DNA of 64,000 nucleotides from Amycolatopsis sp. CA-230715 (lineage in GTDB: Bacteria > Actinomycetota > Actinomycetes > Mycobacteriales > Pseudonocardiaceae). Positions within the stretch are counted from its first letter, which is position 1; each line of letters opens with the position of its first letter. Positions 8,793-15,989 of the stretch are shown piece by piece. The stretch spans positions 3,161,501 to 3,225,500 of the forward strand of contig NZ_CP059997.1 in NCBI RefSeq assembly GCF_018736145.1, given 5' to 3'. The translations under genes were made by a program, and so were the position numbers. The notes below the pieces were generated by a model that saw only the letters and a list, made by a program, of their open reading frames with translations, had not been told where the DNA came from and searched no databases.

Positions 8793-11432
8793 GTGGCTCA
8801 ACCGACGACCCAGCTGAACGCGACCGAGCAGGACACCCTGGTCAAGCAGATCGGCCTCGCCCTGCTGCGGGCCGCGCCGCGCGACTGGCGCCGCGTGACC
8901 GCGCAGTACCGCGCGGTCGGGCGTTACCACGAGCTGACCGGAGAGGTCGCCACCGGCGACGGCCAGACCCACGAGTGGGTGGCCACGCACGACATCGCGA
9001 CCCTCTTCGGCAAGCTGCGCGCCGGCATGTACCGCGATGGCAGGGGGACGTGGTTCAACGCCCGCTACCAGCTCGATCACCCGTCCAGTTACAACCTCGA
9101 GTACGACCGCGAAGAGCCCGAGTGGGATCTCGCGCCGCCGCCGCAGGCCTACGCCGACGAGCTGAGGATGTTCCCCCGCTCGGAGGAGAACGTGCCGGAC
9201 TGGTTGCTGCGCCGCAGGTCGGGGCTCGCCCCCGAGCAGCCGGGCCCGCACTTCCGGATCGCGCGGATCTTCGACGGCCAGGGCGCTGGCGGCAGGCCGG
9301 TGATCAACCGGCCCGAGCTCGAGGTCGACGAGCAGGACCGCGTGCTGGACTACCTCGACCACGCACCGGTGGTGGTATCCGAACGCGGGTACGACGTCGA
9401 CCTGCTCGCCGCCAGCCCGGCCCCCGCGGTGCCGGTGGCCTTCCACACCGACGGCGTGTGGATCTGGCCCGCCGCGGTCAACTTCTACCTGCACGAGTAC
9501 GGGGTCGCGCCGGAGCCCGATTTCGTCCAGCACATCCGGTCGGCCGGGTTCGCGTTGCCGGAGGTCGGCGAGCAGACCGTGCAGGCCGCCGCCGCGCACC
9601 TCACCCGCGGCGCGCCCCCGCCGCGGCCTCCCGGCCCGCCCCCGGCCGCGCCGCCGCAGCAGGCACCACCGGCGCCGGCCGCCGTGCCCGTCGAACAGCA
9701 CCCGCCGGAGCGCTCGGGCTACGCGGTCGAACCCGGCTACGAGGAAAGCCTCGGCGAGCCCGATTTCGACGAGCCATCGCACGGCGCGCCGCAGCACACC
9801 GGCTCGGCCGAATACGCCCAGCCCGCCTACGACGCTTCGTCGCCGGGGTACCAGGAGGACGAGTCTGAACCCGCCAGGTACGCGGCCGAAGAAACCACCT
9901 ACGCGGCACCGGCCGCCGCTTATGCGGAGAACCACGCCAACGGGCACGACGGCGTCGAAGCGCCGGAAGCGCACGAGTCGTACGACGAAGATCCGGAAGA
10001 GAAGACCGCCGAGCGGCCGGGCGGCTACGTCAGCGAGCACGAGCCGTACGACGAAGCCCCGGTTTACGGTGGCCGCAACGGCGAACACCCCGACCGGCAT
10101 CCGCAGCCCTTCGACGACGACGGCGGGCCGCCGACGATGATCGCCCCGCCCGTGCTCGGCGATGATCCCGAACCGGAGGCCGCCGCCGAACCGGACGAGC
10201 CGCCGCTGCTGACGCATCCCGCTTCCGACCAGCCGGAACCGCTGCCCTCGCCGGCGCTGTCCTCGGCGGCGCTGTCCTCGGCGGCGCTGTCCTCGCCGCC
10301 GCAGGCCGACGAAGGCCCGGCGACGCAGCTCGTGCAGCCGGTCTCGGCGCCGGTCCCGGCGGCGATGTCCGCACCGGTGGCGCCCGAAGCCCCGCCCGCT
10401 CAGGCGCCTCCGCGCCGCGAGCCGTCTCAGGCTTCGCCGCCGCAGTCCGACGAACCGCCGCTGAACCAGCTGCACGCCAAGCTGGTCCAGCTCGGCGTGC
10501 CGGAGAACAGCTACCGCATCGGCGGCCCCGCCGACGCGGGATGGGGCGTCGAGGAGATCGACGAGGGCTGGCGGGTCAGCCGGTTCGACGGCGGCAGGCC
10601 CACGAGCCCCGCGGTGTTCGGCGACGCCGAGGACGCCGCGGCGTTCATGCTCGGGAAGCTTCTGCTCGACCCGGACGGCACCGCGAGGGCGTCCCGCCCC
10701 GAGCAGCGGCAGCAGGCCAAGGCGCAGCCGCCGGAAGAGGAGTTGCCGCCGCAGCGTCCCGTGATGGCGACGCTGTCGCCGGAGATCGCCACGGGTACCG
10801 CGCCGCCCGCGCGACGTCAGGACCCGGCGCCGCAGGAAGCGAGGCAACCGGCCGCGCCGCCACCGCCGCAGCGCCCGGTGCCGGACAACACGCGGACACA
10901 GATCGCGGACGCGGTCCCGATGGCGGACGCGTCGCCGCGCGGTGCCGTGCCGAACCGCGCCGACGAGGTGCTCGGTGGTGCGACGGCACTTTCCCAGCCG
11001 GTCGCTCCGCCCGCGCGGCGTGACCGGCCGCCGCGCCGTGACGACGCGAGGTCTGCCGAACGGTCGAACGGCGGGCAGCCGTGGCCGATCAGCCCGATGG
11101 CGGGCGAGCCGCCGCTGACCCTGTTCCGCGGCAAGGAACTGCGCGAGCTGCCAGCGGGCAGCGAGCTGGACCGGTTCGGCAACCCGAACGGCAACCTGAC
11201 CTATGTGGCGGGCACGCCGTTCGAAGAGCGGTCGCTGGTGCCGGAATGGGTCAACCGGCCGTACCACGTGTACCGCGTGCAGCGCCCGCTCGAAGCGCTG
11301 ACCGGGGTCGCGATCCCGTGGTTCAACCAGCCCGGCGGCGGTGCGGCGTACCTGTTGCCCGCCTCCGTCGAAGAGCTGGTGGCCGACGGCGACCTGATCG
11401 AACTCGACCCCGGCGAACCGCCGATCGACTGA
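8793..11432 (+). CDS. Large TNT-domain protein (putative NAD+ glycohydrolase toxin) with immunity-like N-terminal region
   Basis: 879 residues. Residues about 10-130 (QIGLALLRAAPRDW, THEWVATHDIATLF, WFNARYQL) resemble the YezG/DUF600 fold of polymorphic-toxin immunity proteins. A second conserved segment follows (DYLDHAPVVVSERGYDVDLL ... VPVAFHTDGVWIWP). Then come about 350 residues of acidic, Pro/Ala-rich linker, including a near-perfect 15-bp tandem repeat encoding LSSAA near 10252-10295, and a small globular segment (WGVEEIDEGWRVSRFDGGRP). The last ~90 residues match the TNT domain of mycobacterial CpnT: LDRFGN at 792-797, GTPFEERSL, PYHVYRV with His825, and WFNQPGGG with Gln846. CpnT TNT hydrolyses NAD+. 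No signal peptide or WXG100 segment is visible. Target and export route are unknown. Confidence 0.75.
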   Translation: MAQPTTQLNATEQDTLVKQIGLALLRAAPRDWRRVTAQYRAVGRYHELTGEVATGDGQTHEWVATHDIATLFGKLRAGMYRDGRGTWFNARYQLDHPSSYNLEYDREEPEWDLAPPPQAYADELRMFPRSEENVPDWLLRRRSGLAPEQPGPHFRIARIFDGQGAGGRPVINRPELEVDEQDRVLDYLDHAPVVVSERGYDVDLLAASPAPAVPVAFHTDGVWIWPAAVNFYLHEYGVAPEPDFVQHIRSAGFALPEVGEQTVQAAAAHLTRGAPPPRPPGPPPAAPPQQAPPAPAAVPVEQHPPERSGYAVEPGYEESLGEPDFDEPSHGAPQHTGSAEYAQPAYDASSPGYQEDESEPARYAAEETTYAAPAAAYAENHANGHDGVEAPEAHESYDEDPEEKTAERPGGYVSEHEPYDEAPVYGGRNGEHPDRHPQPFDDDGGPPTMIAPPVLGDDPEPEAAAEPDEPPLLTHPASDQPEPLPSPALSSAALSSAALSSPPQADEGPATQLVQPVSAPVPAAMSAPVAPEAPPAQAPPRREPSQASPPQSDEPPLNQLHAKLVQLGVPENSYRIGGPADAGWGVEEIDEGWRVSRFDGGRPTSPAVFGDAEDAAAFMLGKLLLDPDGTARASRPEQRQQAKAQPPEEELPPQRPVMATLSPEIATGTAPPARRQDPAPQEARQPAAPPPPQRPVPDNTRTQIADAVPMADASPRGAVPNRADEVLGGATALSQPVAPPARRDRPPRRDDARSAERSNGGQPWPISPMAGEPPLTLFRGKELRELPAGSELDRFGNPNGNLTYVAGTPFEERSLVPEWVNRPYHVYRVQRPLEALTGVAIPWFNQPGGGAAYLLPASVEELVADGDLIELDPGEPPID

Positions 11433-11490
11433 GAACGTCCCCGAATGCCCGCCGCGCACCGGTTTCCCGCGCGGCGGGCATTCTGTTCGG

Positions 11491-11657
11491 CCCGTTTTTG
11501 TCGGTGCCGCGCGGTAGTGTTGAAATCAGGGGCTCCCCTGGGCGTACGAACGGTCCGTTCGTACGGACTCCTAGAAACCCGCCCGTTTTGTCGGTGCCGC
11601 GCGGTAACGTTGAAAACAGGGGCTCCCCTAGGCGTACGAACGGTCCGTTCGTACGGG
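11491..11657 (+). repeat. Two tandem copies of hairpin repeat family R3
   Basis: Two ~75-bp units (about 11491-11567 and 11582-11657) share TGTCGGTGCCGCGCGGTA, then GTTGAAA-CAGGGGCTCCCCT, then a palindrome with 11-bp arms (CGTACGAACGG / CCGTTCGTACG around one base; 11543-11565 and 11633-11655). They fill the gap between the convergent TNT and pentapeptide genes. A third copy lies at 54055-54122 in the opposite orientation, again between convergent genes. Confidence 0.7.
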
Positions 11658-11698
11658 CGTACGGGGCCGGGTGTCGGACCCGGCGGGATGTCCCCGGG

Positions 11699-12301
11699 TC
11701 AGCGCACCACGAGGCCGTGCGCCGCGGCGTAGGCGACGGCGGTGTCCAGGTCCACCCGCGCGCCGCGCAGTTTCGCCTGGGTGAGCACGTTCGCGTCCAC
11801 CCGCGCACCGCGGAGATCGGCGCCTTCGAGATCGGCGCCGTGCAGGCGCGCGCCGCTGAAGTCCGCTTCGCGCAGGTCGGTGTCCCGCAGCAGCGCATCG
11901 GTCAGGTTCGCTTCGCGGAAGCGGAGACCGGCGAGGTTCACCTTGCGCAACCGCGCCCCGGCCAGCGAAACGAGCGAGAGATCGCAGTCCCGCAACGCCA
12001 CCCTGACGAAGCCGATGTCCACAAAGGACGATCCGAGGAACGAGCTCGACGACCACTGGCTGTCGGCGAGCACGGTCCGGTCGAACGTGCACGACCGGAA
12101 CGCGCTGCCCTGGTGGCGCGACTCGCTCAGGTCCGCCTTCGTGAAGTCGCAGTCGTCGAACGTGCAGCCCTGCGTCACGAGGCCGCGCAAGTTCGCCTCG
12201 GCGAAGTCGCAGCCGACGAACCGGCGTTTTTCCCACCTGGCTTGGGGAAGTGAGGCGTCGCGGTAGTCCTCGCCGGTCTCGATCCCACCCGGTGCCGTCA
12301 T
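11699..12301 (-). CDS. Pentapeptide-repeat protein downstream of the retron RT
   Basis: 200 residues dominated by A(D/N)LXX-type repeats (ADLSESRHQG, ANLTDALLRD, ADFSGARLHG, ADLEGADLRGA), predicting a right-handed quadrilateral beta-helix. Such proteins include Qnr/MfpA-type DNA mimics that protect gyrase, and toxin or immunity adaptors. The chosen ATG at 12301 lies 26 bp after the reverse transcriptase stop on the same strand, so one transcript is likely and the protein is a candidate accessory of the retron. Alternatively it is an unrelated housekeeping neighbour. No catalytic domain is attached. Confidence 0.8.
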   Translation of the reverse strand: MTAPGGIETGEDYRDASLPQARWEKRRFVGCDFAEANLRGLVTQGCTFDDCDFTKADLSESRHQGSAFRSCTFDRTVLADSQWSSSSFLGSSFVDIGFVRVALRDCDLSLVSLAGARLRKVNLAGLRFREANLTDALLRDTDLREADFSGARLHGADLEGADLRGARVDANVLTQAKLRGARVDLDTAVAYAAAHGLVVR

Positions 12302-12327
12302 ACCGTCGAGCCTGCCATACCCGTCCC

Positions 12328-13644
12328 TCACCACGGGATCCGGCCGAACATCTCCTTCAGCTTCGCCGCCCGCGCCGGGTTTCCGGTCGACGCCCACCCG
12401 ATCCGCCCGAGCAGGTAGGCCGCGAAATCCGGCCTGCCGTCCCGATTCTGCGCCGCGGGCCCGGTGCGGGCGCAGTTGTGCAGCAGCGCCCGCAGTTCGT
12501 CGTACTCGGCGCGCGCGACCGCGGGTGCCGAGTTCACCACCAGCCCCGCGATCCGCTGGCGCTGGTGCGCGGCGGCGACCCCGGTCTTGTCCTCGCGGAC
12601 GCGAAACCCCTCCTCGCGCGCGATCCTGCGGACGCCGGGCAGCAGCCGGTGCAACGGCAGGTCCGCGTCACCGGAGAAGGCGAGGTCGTCGGCGTACCGG
12701 GTGTAGGTGGCGCCGAGCGTTCCGGCCAGCCCGGCGAGCCTGCGGTCGAGGCCGTACGCGAGCGCGTTCGCCACCGCGGGCGACGACGGCGCGCCCTGGG
12801 GCAGGTGTTCGGCGGCGAGGTTGCGCGCGAGCCGCCACCGCGCCGGGTCGCCGCGGTCCGGTTCGCCGAGCACGTCGACCGGCGCGCGGGTGGTGAGCAG
12901 ACCGGCGACGACCGCGGCGACCTGGTCCGGATACCCGCTGTGGCACAGCATCCGGCGGACGCGATACCCGCTGACCGCGGCGAAGAACCCTTCGAGGTCC
13001 ATGCGCACCACGAGCGCGCGGCCCGCGTGCGGACGCGCGCAGGTCAGCGGCGACCGGCCCGGCCGGAACCCGTGCGCGGCGTCGTGCACCGGGATCCGGT
13101 CGAGCACGTGCCGCCGGATCCGCCGCTGCAGTTCGGCGAGCCGCGGTTTCGGCGCCTCCACGAGCCGCCTGCCGCCGGGCAGCCACCGGCACCGGTAGTG
13201 CCGCACCGGAAGCGGCGCGCGCCGGTTCCAGCCGCCGAGATCGGCGAACCACTCGAGTTCGCCGACGGTGAGATCGAGCGCTCGGGCGACCTCGGCCGGG
13301 GTCTCCCAGCGCGGCACACCCCAGCGCCATTCGCGTGGTGCGGCCTCGGACGGCAGGTCCGGTGCGCTGGGCTCGGCAGGCGCCGGTTCCGGCAGCGAAC
13401 GCAGCAGGTTCGCGAGCTGACGCGGCCCGAACGGCCGGGACGGGCAGAGCGCGAAGAGCCGCGCGGCAAGCTCTTGCGCCGCCTCGAAGTCGATGGAGGT
13501 GGTCGCGAGCCGGTCGGCGACGGCGGCGGGCTCCCACGGCCCGTCGAGCGCGACGGTGGCGCGATGGAGCGCCATGCTTTCGGCATACCGGCGCGACTCC
13601 GCCGGATCGAACTCGCCGCTGCCGCCGACATACCCGAACCGCAC
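12328..13644 (-). CDS. Retron-type reverse transcriptase
   Basis: 438 residues from a GTG at 13644, preceded by AACGGGGGCG. The first ~140 residues are an N-terminal extension that I do not recognise. The RT palm follows: AHGFRPGRS with CARPH (residues 202-206, the position of the retron NAxxH motif, Asn changed to Cys), VVRMDLEGFF (catalytic Asp216), LPQGAPSSPAVAN (motif B), TRYADD (317-320, catalytic), and IAGLVVN (365-371, the position of the retron VTG motif). The C-terminus LLGRIGWASTGNPARAAKL is typical of this clade. The length and N-terminal extension recall myxobacterial retron RTs. It would reverse-transcribe the structured RNA just upstream into msDNA. No fused effector domain is seen. 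Confidence 0.85.
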   Translation of the reverse strand: MRFGYVGGSGEFDPAESRRYAESMALHRATVALDGPWEPAAVADRLATTSIDFEAAQELAARLFALCPSRPFGPRQLANLLRSLPEPAPAEPSAPDLPSEAAPREWRWGVPRWETPAEVARALDLTVGELEWFADLGGWNRRAPLPVRHYRCRWLPGGRRLVEAPKPRLAELQRRIRRHVLDRIPVHDAAHGFRPGRSPLTCARPHAGRALVVRMDLEGFFAAVSGYRVRRMLCHSGYPDQVAAVVAGLLTTRAPVDVLGEPDRGDPARWRLARNLAAEHLPQGAPSSPAVANALAYGLDRRLAGLAGTLGATYTRYADDLAFSGDADLPLHRLLPGVRRIAREEGFRVREDKTGVAAAHQRQRIAGLVVNSAPAVARAEYDELRALLHNCARTGPAAQNRDGRPDFAAYLLGRIGWASTGNPARAAKLKEMFGRIPW

Positions 13645-13670
13645 CCATCGCCCCCGTTCGCCGGTCGAGC

Positions 13671-13836
13671 CGCGGCGAAGCGGAGGTGACCTTTCTCCCG
13701 TGGCCGTCCGCGCGCTCCCAACAGGTACGCGCAGCGTGCACACGCGCGTGGGGCGCCGTGCCTCAGCGTGGTCGTGCTCCCCGGGGTTGCCCCGGAGGGA
13801 TGGGTGTCCCCATCTGCTCACCTCCGCGTCGCCGCA
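13671..13836 (-). ncRNA. Putative retron msr-msd RNA with long a1/a2 arms
   Basis: On the minus strand, just before the RT gene, CGGCGACGCGGAGGTGA (a1, about 13834-13818) pairs with TCACCTCCGCTTCGCCG (a2, about 13689-13673). That is 16 of 17 positions, plus one outer G-C pair and one G-U pair. After a1 comes an AGC (13818-13816) whose G could be the branch nucleotide. Next is an msr-like hairpin ATGGG-GACA-CCCAT (13813-13800), then a GC-rich hairpin (13797-13777). An msd-like stem of about 44 nt follows (13756-13712), with 7- and 6-bp helices closing a loop GTGTGCACGCT. The order a1-msr-msd-a2-RT is that of known retrons. Ends are approximate. Confidence 0.62.
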
Positions 13837-13854
13837 GGCGTCCCAGCGTAGCGG

Positions 13855-14508
13855 TCATGCCCGCGGCGCGGGTCCCGGCTGTGCGAACGGCAACACCGAT
13901 TCGAGTCCGATCCCGGCCACCAGCAACCGGATCCCGGTCCCCGCGAGCGCTTCGAGCTGCCCCGCCCGGTCGAGCCCGCCGAACGGCAGCGGATCGCACC
14001 CGACGTCGGTGATCAAGCGGCGCGCCCGCTCACGGCCGCGGAAACCATCCGCGCAGAACGGAACCACGAGCGGCCGACCGTCCACTGTGGGCGGTTCGCG
14101 GCGCCACAACCCCGACGAGCACAGGTTGAACGCCTTGACCACCTCCGCGCCGGGCGCCAGCGCGGCGATCCGTTCGGCCATCGAGCGCCCACCCAGTGTG
14201 ACGACACGGAAGTCGTCGGCTTCGTCGATCGGATTCGTGCAGTCGACGATCACCTTCCCCGCCAGCGCTCCGCCAACCGCACGCATCACGTCCAGCACGC
14301 CCGTGCGGCGTACCGCGAGCAAGACCACTTCGCCGAAAGCGGTGGCATCCAAGAGTTTTCCCGCACGCGCACCGTCGCCGAGCCGTGTGCTCAACGCCGC
14401 GCTCTTCGCCGGGTCACGCCCGGCGACCAGTACCCGATGACCGGCTCGCAGCCATTGGCGCCCGAGCGCGTCCGCCATCTCACCGGTCCCGATGATTCCG
14501 ATTCGCAT
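13855..14508 (-). CDS. NADPH-dependent F420 reductase-like (NPDP/Fno family) oxidoreductase
   Basis: 217 residues with an N-terminal Rossmann motif GIIGTGEMADAL, the VLVAGRDPAKS loop that fits NADP phosphate, and DCTNPIDEADDF after the fourth strand. These match the F420-dependent NADP reductase / Pro_Oxidored family, which moves hydride between NADPH and F420 or acts as a related dehydrogenase. It is divergent from an HxlR regulator over a 28-bp palindrome, so that regulator probably controls it. The gene ends about 20 bp before the retron RNA, and read-through into the retron is possible. Confidence 0.72.
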   Translation of the reverse strand: MRIGIIGTGEMADALGRQWLRAGHRVLVAGRDPAKSAALSTRLGDGARAGKLLDATAFGEVVLLAVRRTGVLDVMRAVGGALAGKVIVDCTNPIDEADDFRVVTLGGRSMAERIAALAPGAEVVKAFNLCSSGLWRREPPTVDGRPLVVPFCADGFRGRERARRLITDVGCDPLPFGGLDRAGQLEALAGTGIRLLVAGIGLESVLPFAQPGPAPRA

Positions 14509-14526
14509 GCGGCGAGGCTAGGGATT

Positions 14527-14554
14527 CCGATGGACACCCCGCGGTGTCCATCGG
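14527..14554. promoter_or_regulatory. Perfect 12-bp inverted repeat, probable HxlR operator
   Basis: CCGATGGACACC and GGTGTCCATCGG flank a 4-bp centre in the 64-bp gap between the divergent reductase and HxlR genes. Twelve of twelve positions pair. HxlR-family regulators bind palindromes in exactly this position. The site would cover both promoters. Confidence 0.7.
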
Positions 14555-14572
14555 CGGCGCGATACTGGACGG

Positions 14573-14893
14573 GTGACCTTTCTCGCCGACTGTCCCACCC
14601 GCACCGGCCTCGACCTGGTGTCGGGAACCTGGACGCTGGTGGTGATGCACGCGCTGCGCGACACCGCGAAACGGCCGCGGGCGCTGCGCGAGGAGATCGG
14701 CGGTATCAGTGCGAAGAGCCTCAACGAAACCTTGCGGCGCCGGGAGCGGAACCGGCTCGTCCGGCACGTGAAGATCGCCGAAGCACCGCCCCGGGTGGAC
14801 TACCACCTGACCGAACTCGGCCGCGGGCTGCTGCTCGCGCTCGACCCGCTCGCCGCCTGGGTGGCCGAGCACGAATCCGAACTGCCCACCTGA
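14573..14893 (+). CDS. HxlR-family winged-helix transcriptional regulator
   Basis: 106 residues from a GTG at 14573. The pattern SGTWTLVVMHALRD...PRALREEIGGISAKSLNETLRRRERNRLVRH is the HxlR winged helix, with wing Y-HLTELGRGLL. A cysteine near the N-terminus (ADCPTRTGLDLVSG) lies where QorR/HypR-type members carry their redox-sensing Cys, so electrophile or quinone sensing is plausible. It is divergent from the F420-type reductase and overlies the palindrome at 14527-14554. Confidence 0.85.
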   Translation: MTFLADCPTRTGLDLVSGTWTLVVMHALRDTAKRPRALREEIGGISAKSLNETLRRRERNRLVRHVKIAEAPPRVDYHLTELGRGLLLALDPLAAWVAEHESELPT

Positions 14894-14983
14894 ACGTCCA
14901 TTCCGGACTGCCAGCGGGACGGTTCCCGATCGGGCAGCGTCTCCCGGCAGAACGGGCACCGGTCGGAGTGGTTCAATCGAACC

Positions 14984-15943
14984 ATGTCGTTCCTTCGCCC
15001 TCTTGGCAAATCCGACCTCGCCGTTTCCCCGTTCTGCCTCGGCGGGAACGTGTTCGGCTGGACCGCCGACGAAGCGCAGTCGTTCGCCGTGCTCGACGCC
15101 TATTCCGCCGCGGGCGGTAACTTCGTCGACACCTCCGACTCGTACATGAACTACTTTCCGGAACAGGGCAACGAGCCTGGCCAGTCCGAGGCCATCATCG
15201 GCAAGTGGCTCGCCGCCCGCGGCAACCGCGACGACGTGGTCGTCGCGACCAAGGTCGGGGACCACCCGCAGTTCAAGGGCCTCGCCCCGGCGAACATCAA
15301 GGCCGCGGCCGAGGAATCGCTGCGGCGGCTGGGCACCGATCACATCGACCTCTACTACACCCACTTCGACGACGAGTCCGTCCCGGTCGAAGACATCATC
15401 ACCGCGCTCGACGGCCTGGTGAAGGCGGGCAAGGTCCGCGCCATCGCGGCCTCCAACATCAGCCCCGAGCGGCTTGCCGCTTCGATCGCCTTCTCCGACC
15501 GCGAGGGCCTGTCCCGCTACGTGGCGCTCCAGCCGCCTTACAACCTCGTCGCGCGCGACACCTACGAGGGCGAGCGGCGCGACATCGTGCGGCGCGAAGG
15601 ACTGGCCTGCGTCCCGTACTTCGCGCTCGCCTCCGGTTTCCTGACCGGGAAGTACCGGCCGGGCAAGACCGTCGAAAGCGTGCGCGACCTGCCCGGTCTG
15701 GCGGGCGGTTACGTGGACACCGAGCGCGGCGTGGCCGTCCTCGCGGCGCTGGAGGAGGTCGCGGCCGCGCGCGGGGTGGCGATGGCGACCGTCGCGCTGG
15801 CCTGGCTCGCGCAGCAGCCGACGGTGGCCGCGCCGATCGCCTCCGCGCGCACCGTCGAGCAGGTGCCCGCACTGGTCGCCCTGCACGACCTGACCCTCAC
15901 CGACACCGAACTCGAAACCCTGACCACCGCCTCCGCTTCCTGA
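14984..15943 (+). CDS. Aldo/keto reductase
   Basis: 319 residues forming a TIM-barrel AKR. The catalytic tetrad is visible: Asp in FVDTSDSY, the following Tyr, Lys in VVATKVG, and His in LYYTHFDD. The NADPH-binding end shows PIASARTVEQVPAL. It resembles the Tas/YajO-type soluble AKRs that reduce aldehydes or sugars with NADPH. The substrate is not assignable. The ATG at 14984 lies about 90 bp after the HxlR gene, so cotranscription is possible. The gene is convergent with dnaE2, with only 46 bp between stops. Confidence 0.85.
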   Translation: MSFLRPLGKSDLAVSPFCLGGNVFGWTADEAQSFAVLDAYSAAGGNFVDTSDSYMNYFPEQGNEPGQSEAIIGKWLAARGNRDDVVVATKVGDHPQFKGLAPANIKAAAEESLRRLGTDHIDLYYTHFDDESVPVEDIITALDGLVKAGKVRAIAASNISPERLAASIAFSDREGLSRYVALQPPYNLVARDTYEGERRDIVRREGLACVPYFALASGFLTGKYRPGKTVESVRDLPGLAGGYVDTERGVAVLAALEEVAAARGVAMATVALAWLAQQPTVAAPIASARTVEQVPALVALHDLTLTDTELETLTTASAS

Positions 15944-15989
15944 CACTTCGTGAGGCGGGGCGGCGGAAAGCGCCTGCCGCCAAGGGAAG

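Noticed and set aside
10252..10295. Tandem 15-bp repeats as a possible CRISPR or regulatory repeat
   Set aside because: In frame within the TNT gene, encoding LSSAA units of a disordered linker; no spacers.
8763..11459. About 900-codon minus-strand frame opposite the TNT gene
   Set aside because: Arg/Gly-rich, no recognisable motif, and fully antisense to a gene with clear domains.
13763..13812. Short reading frame starting MGTPIPPGQ after a GGAGGTGAG in the retron arm
   Set aside because: It has a good ribosome-site-like sequence, but only 16 codons of low-complexity residues. The GGAGGTGA is better explained as part of a 17-bp inverted repeat. Kept as an alternative reading only.
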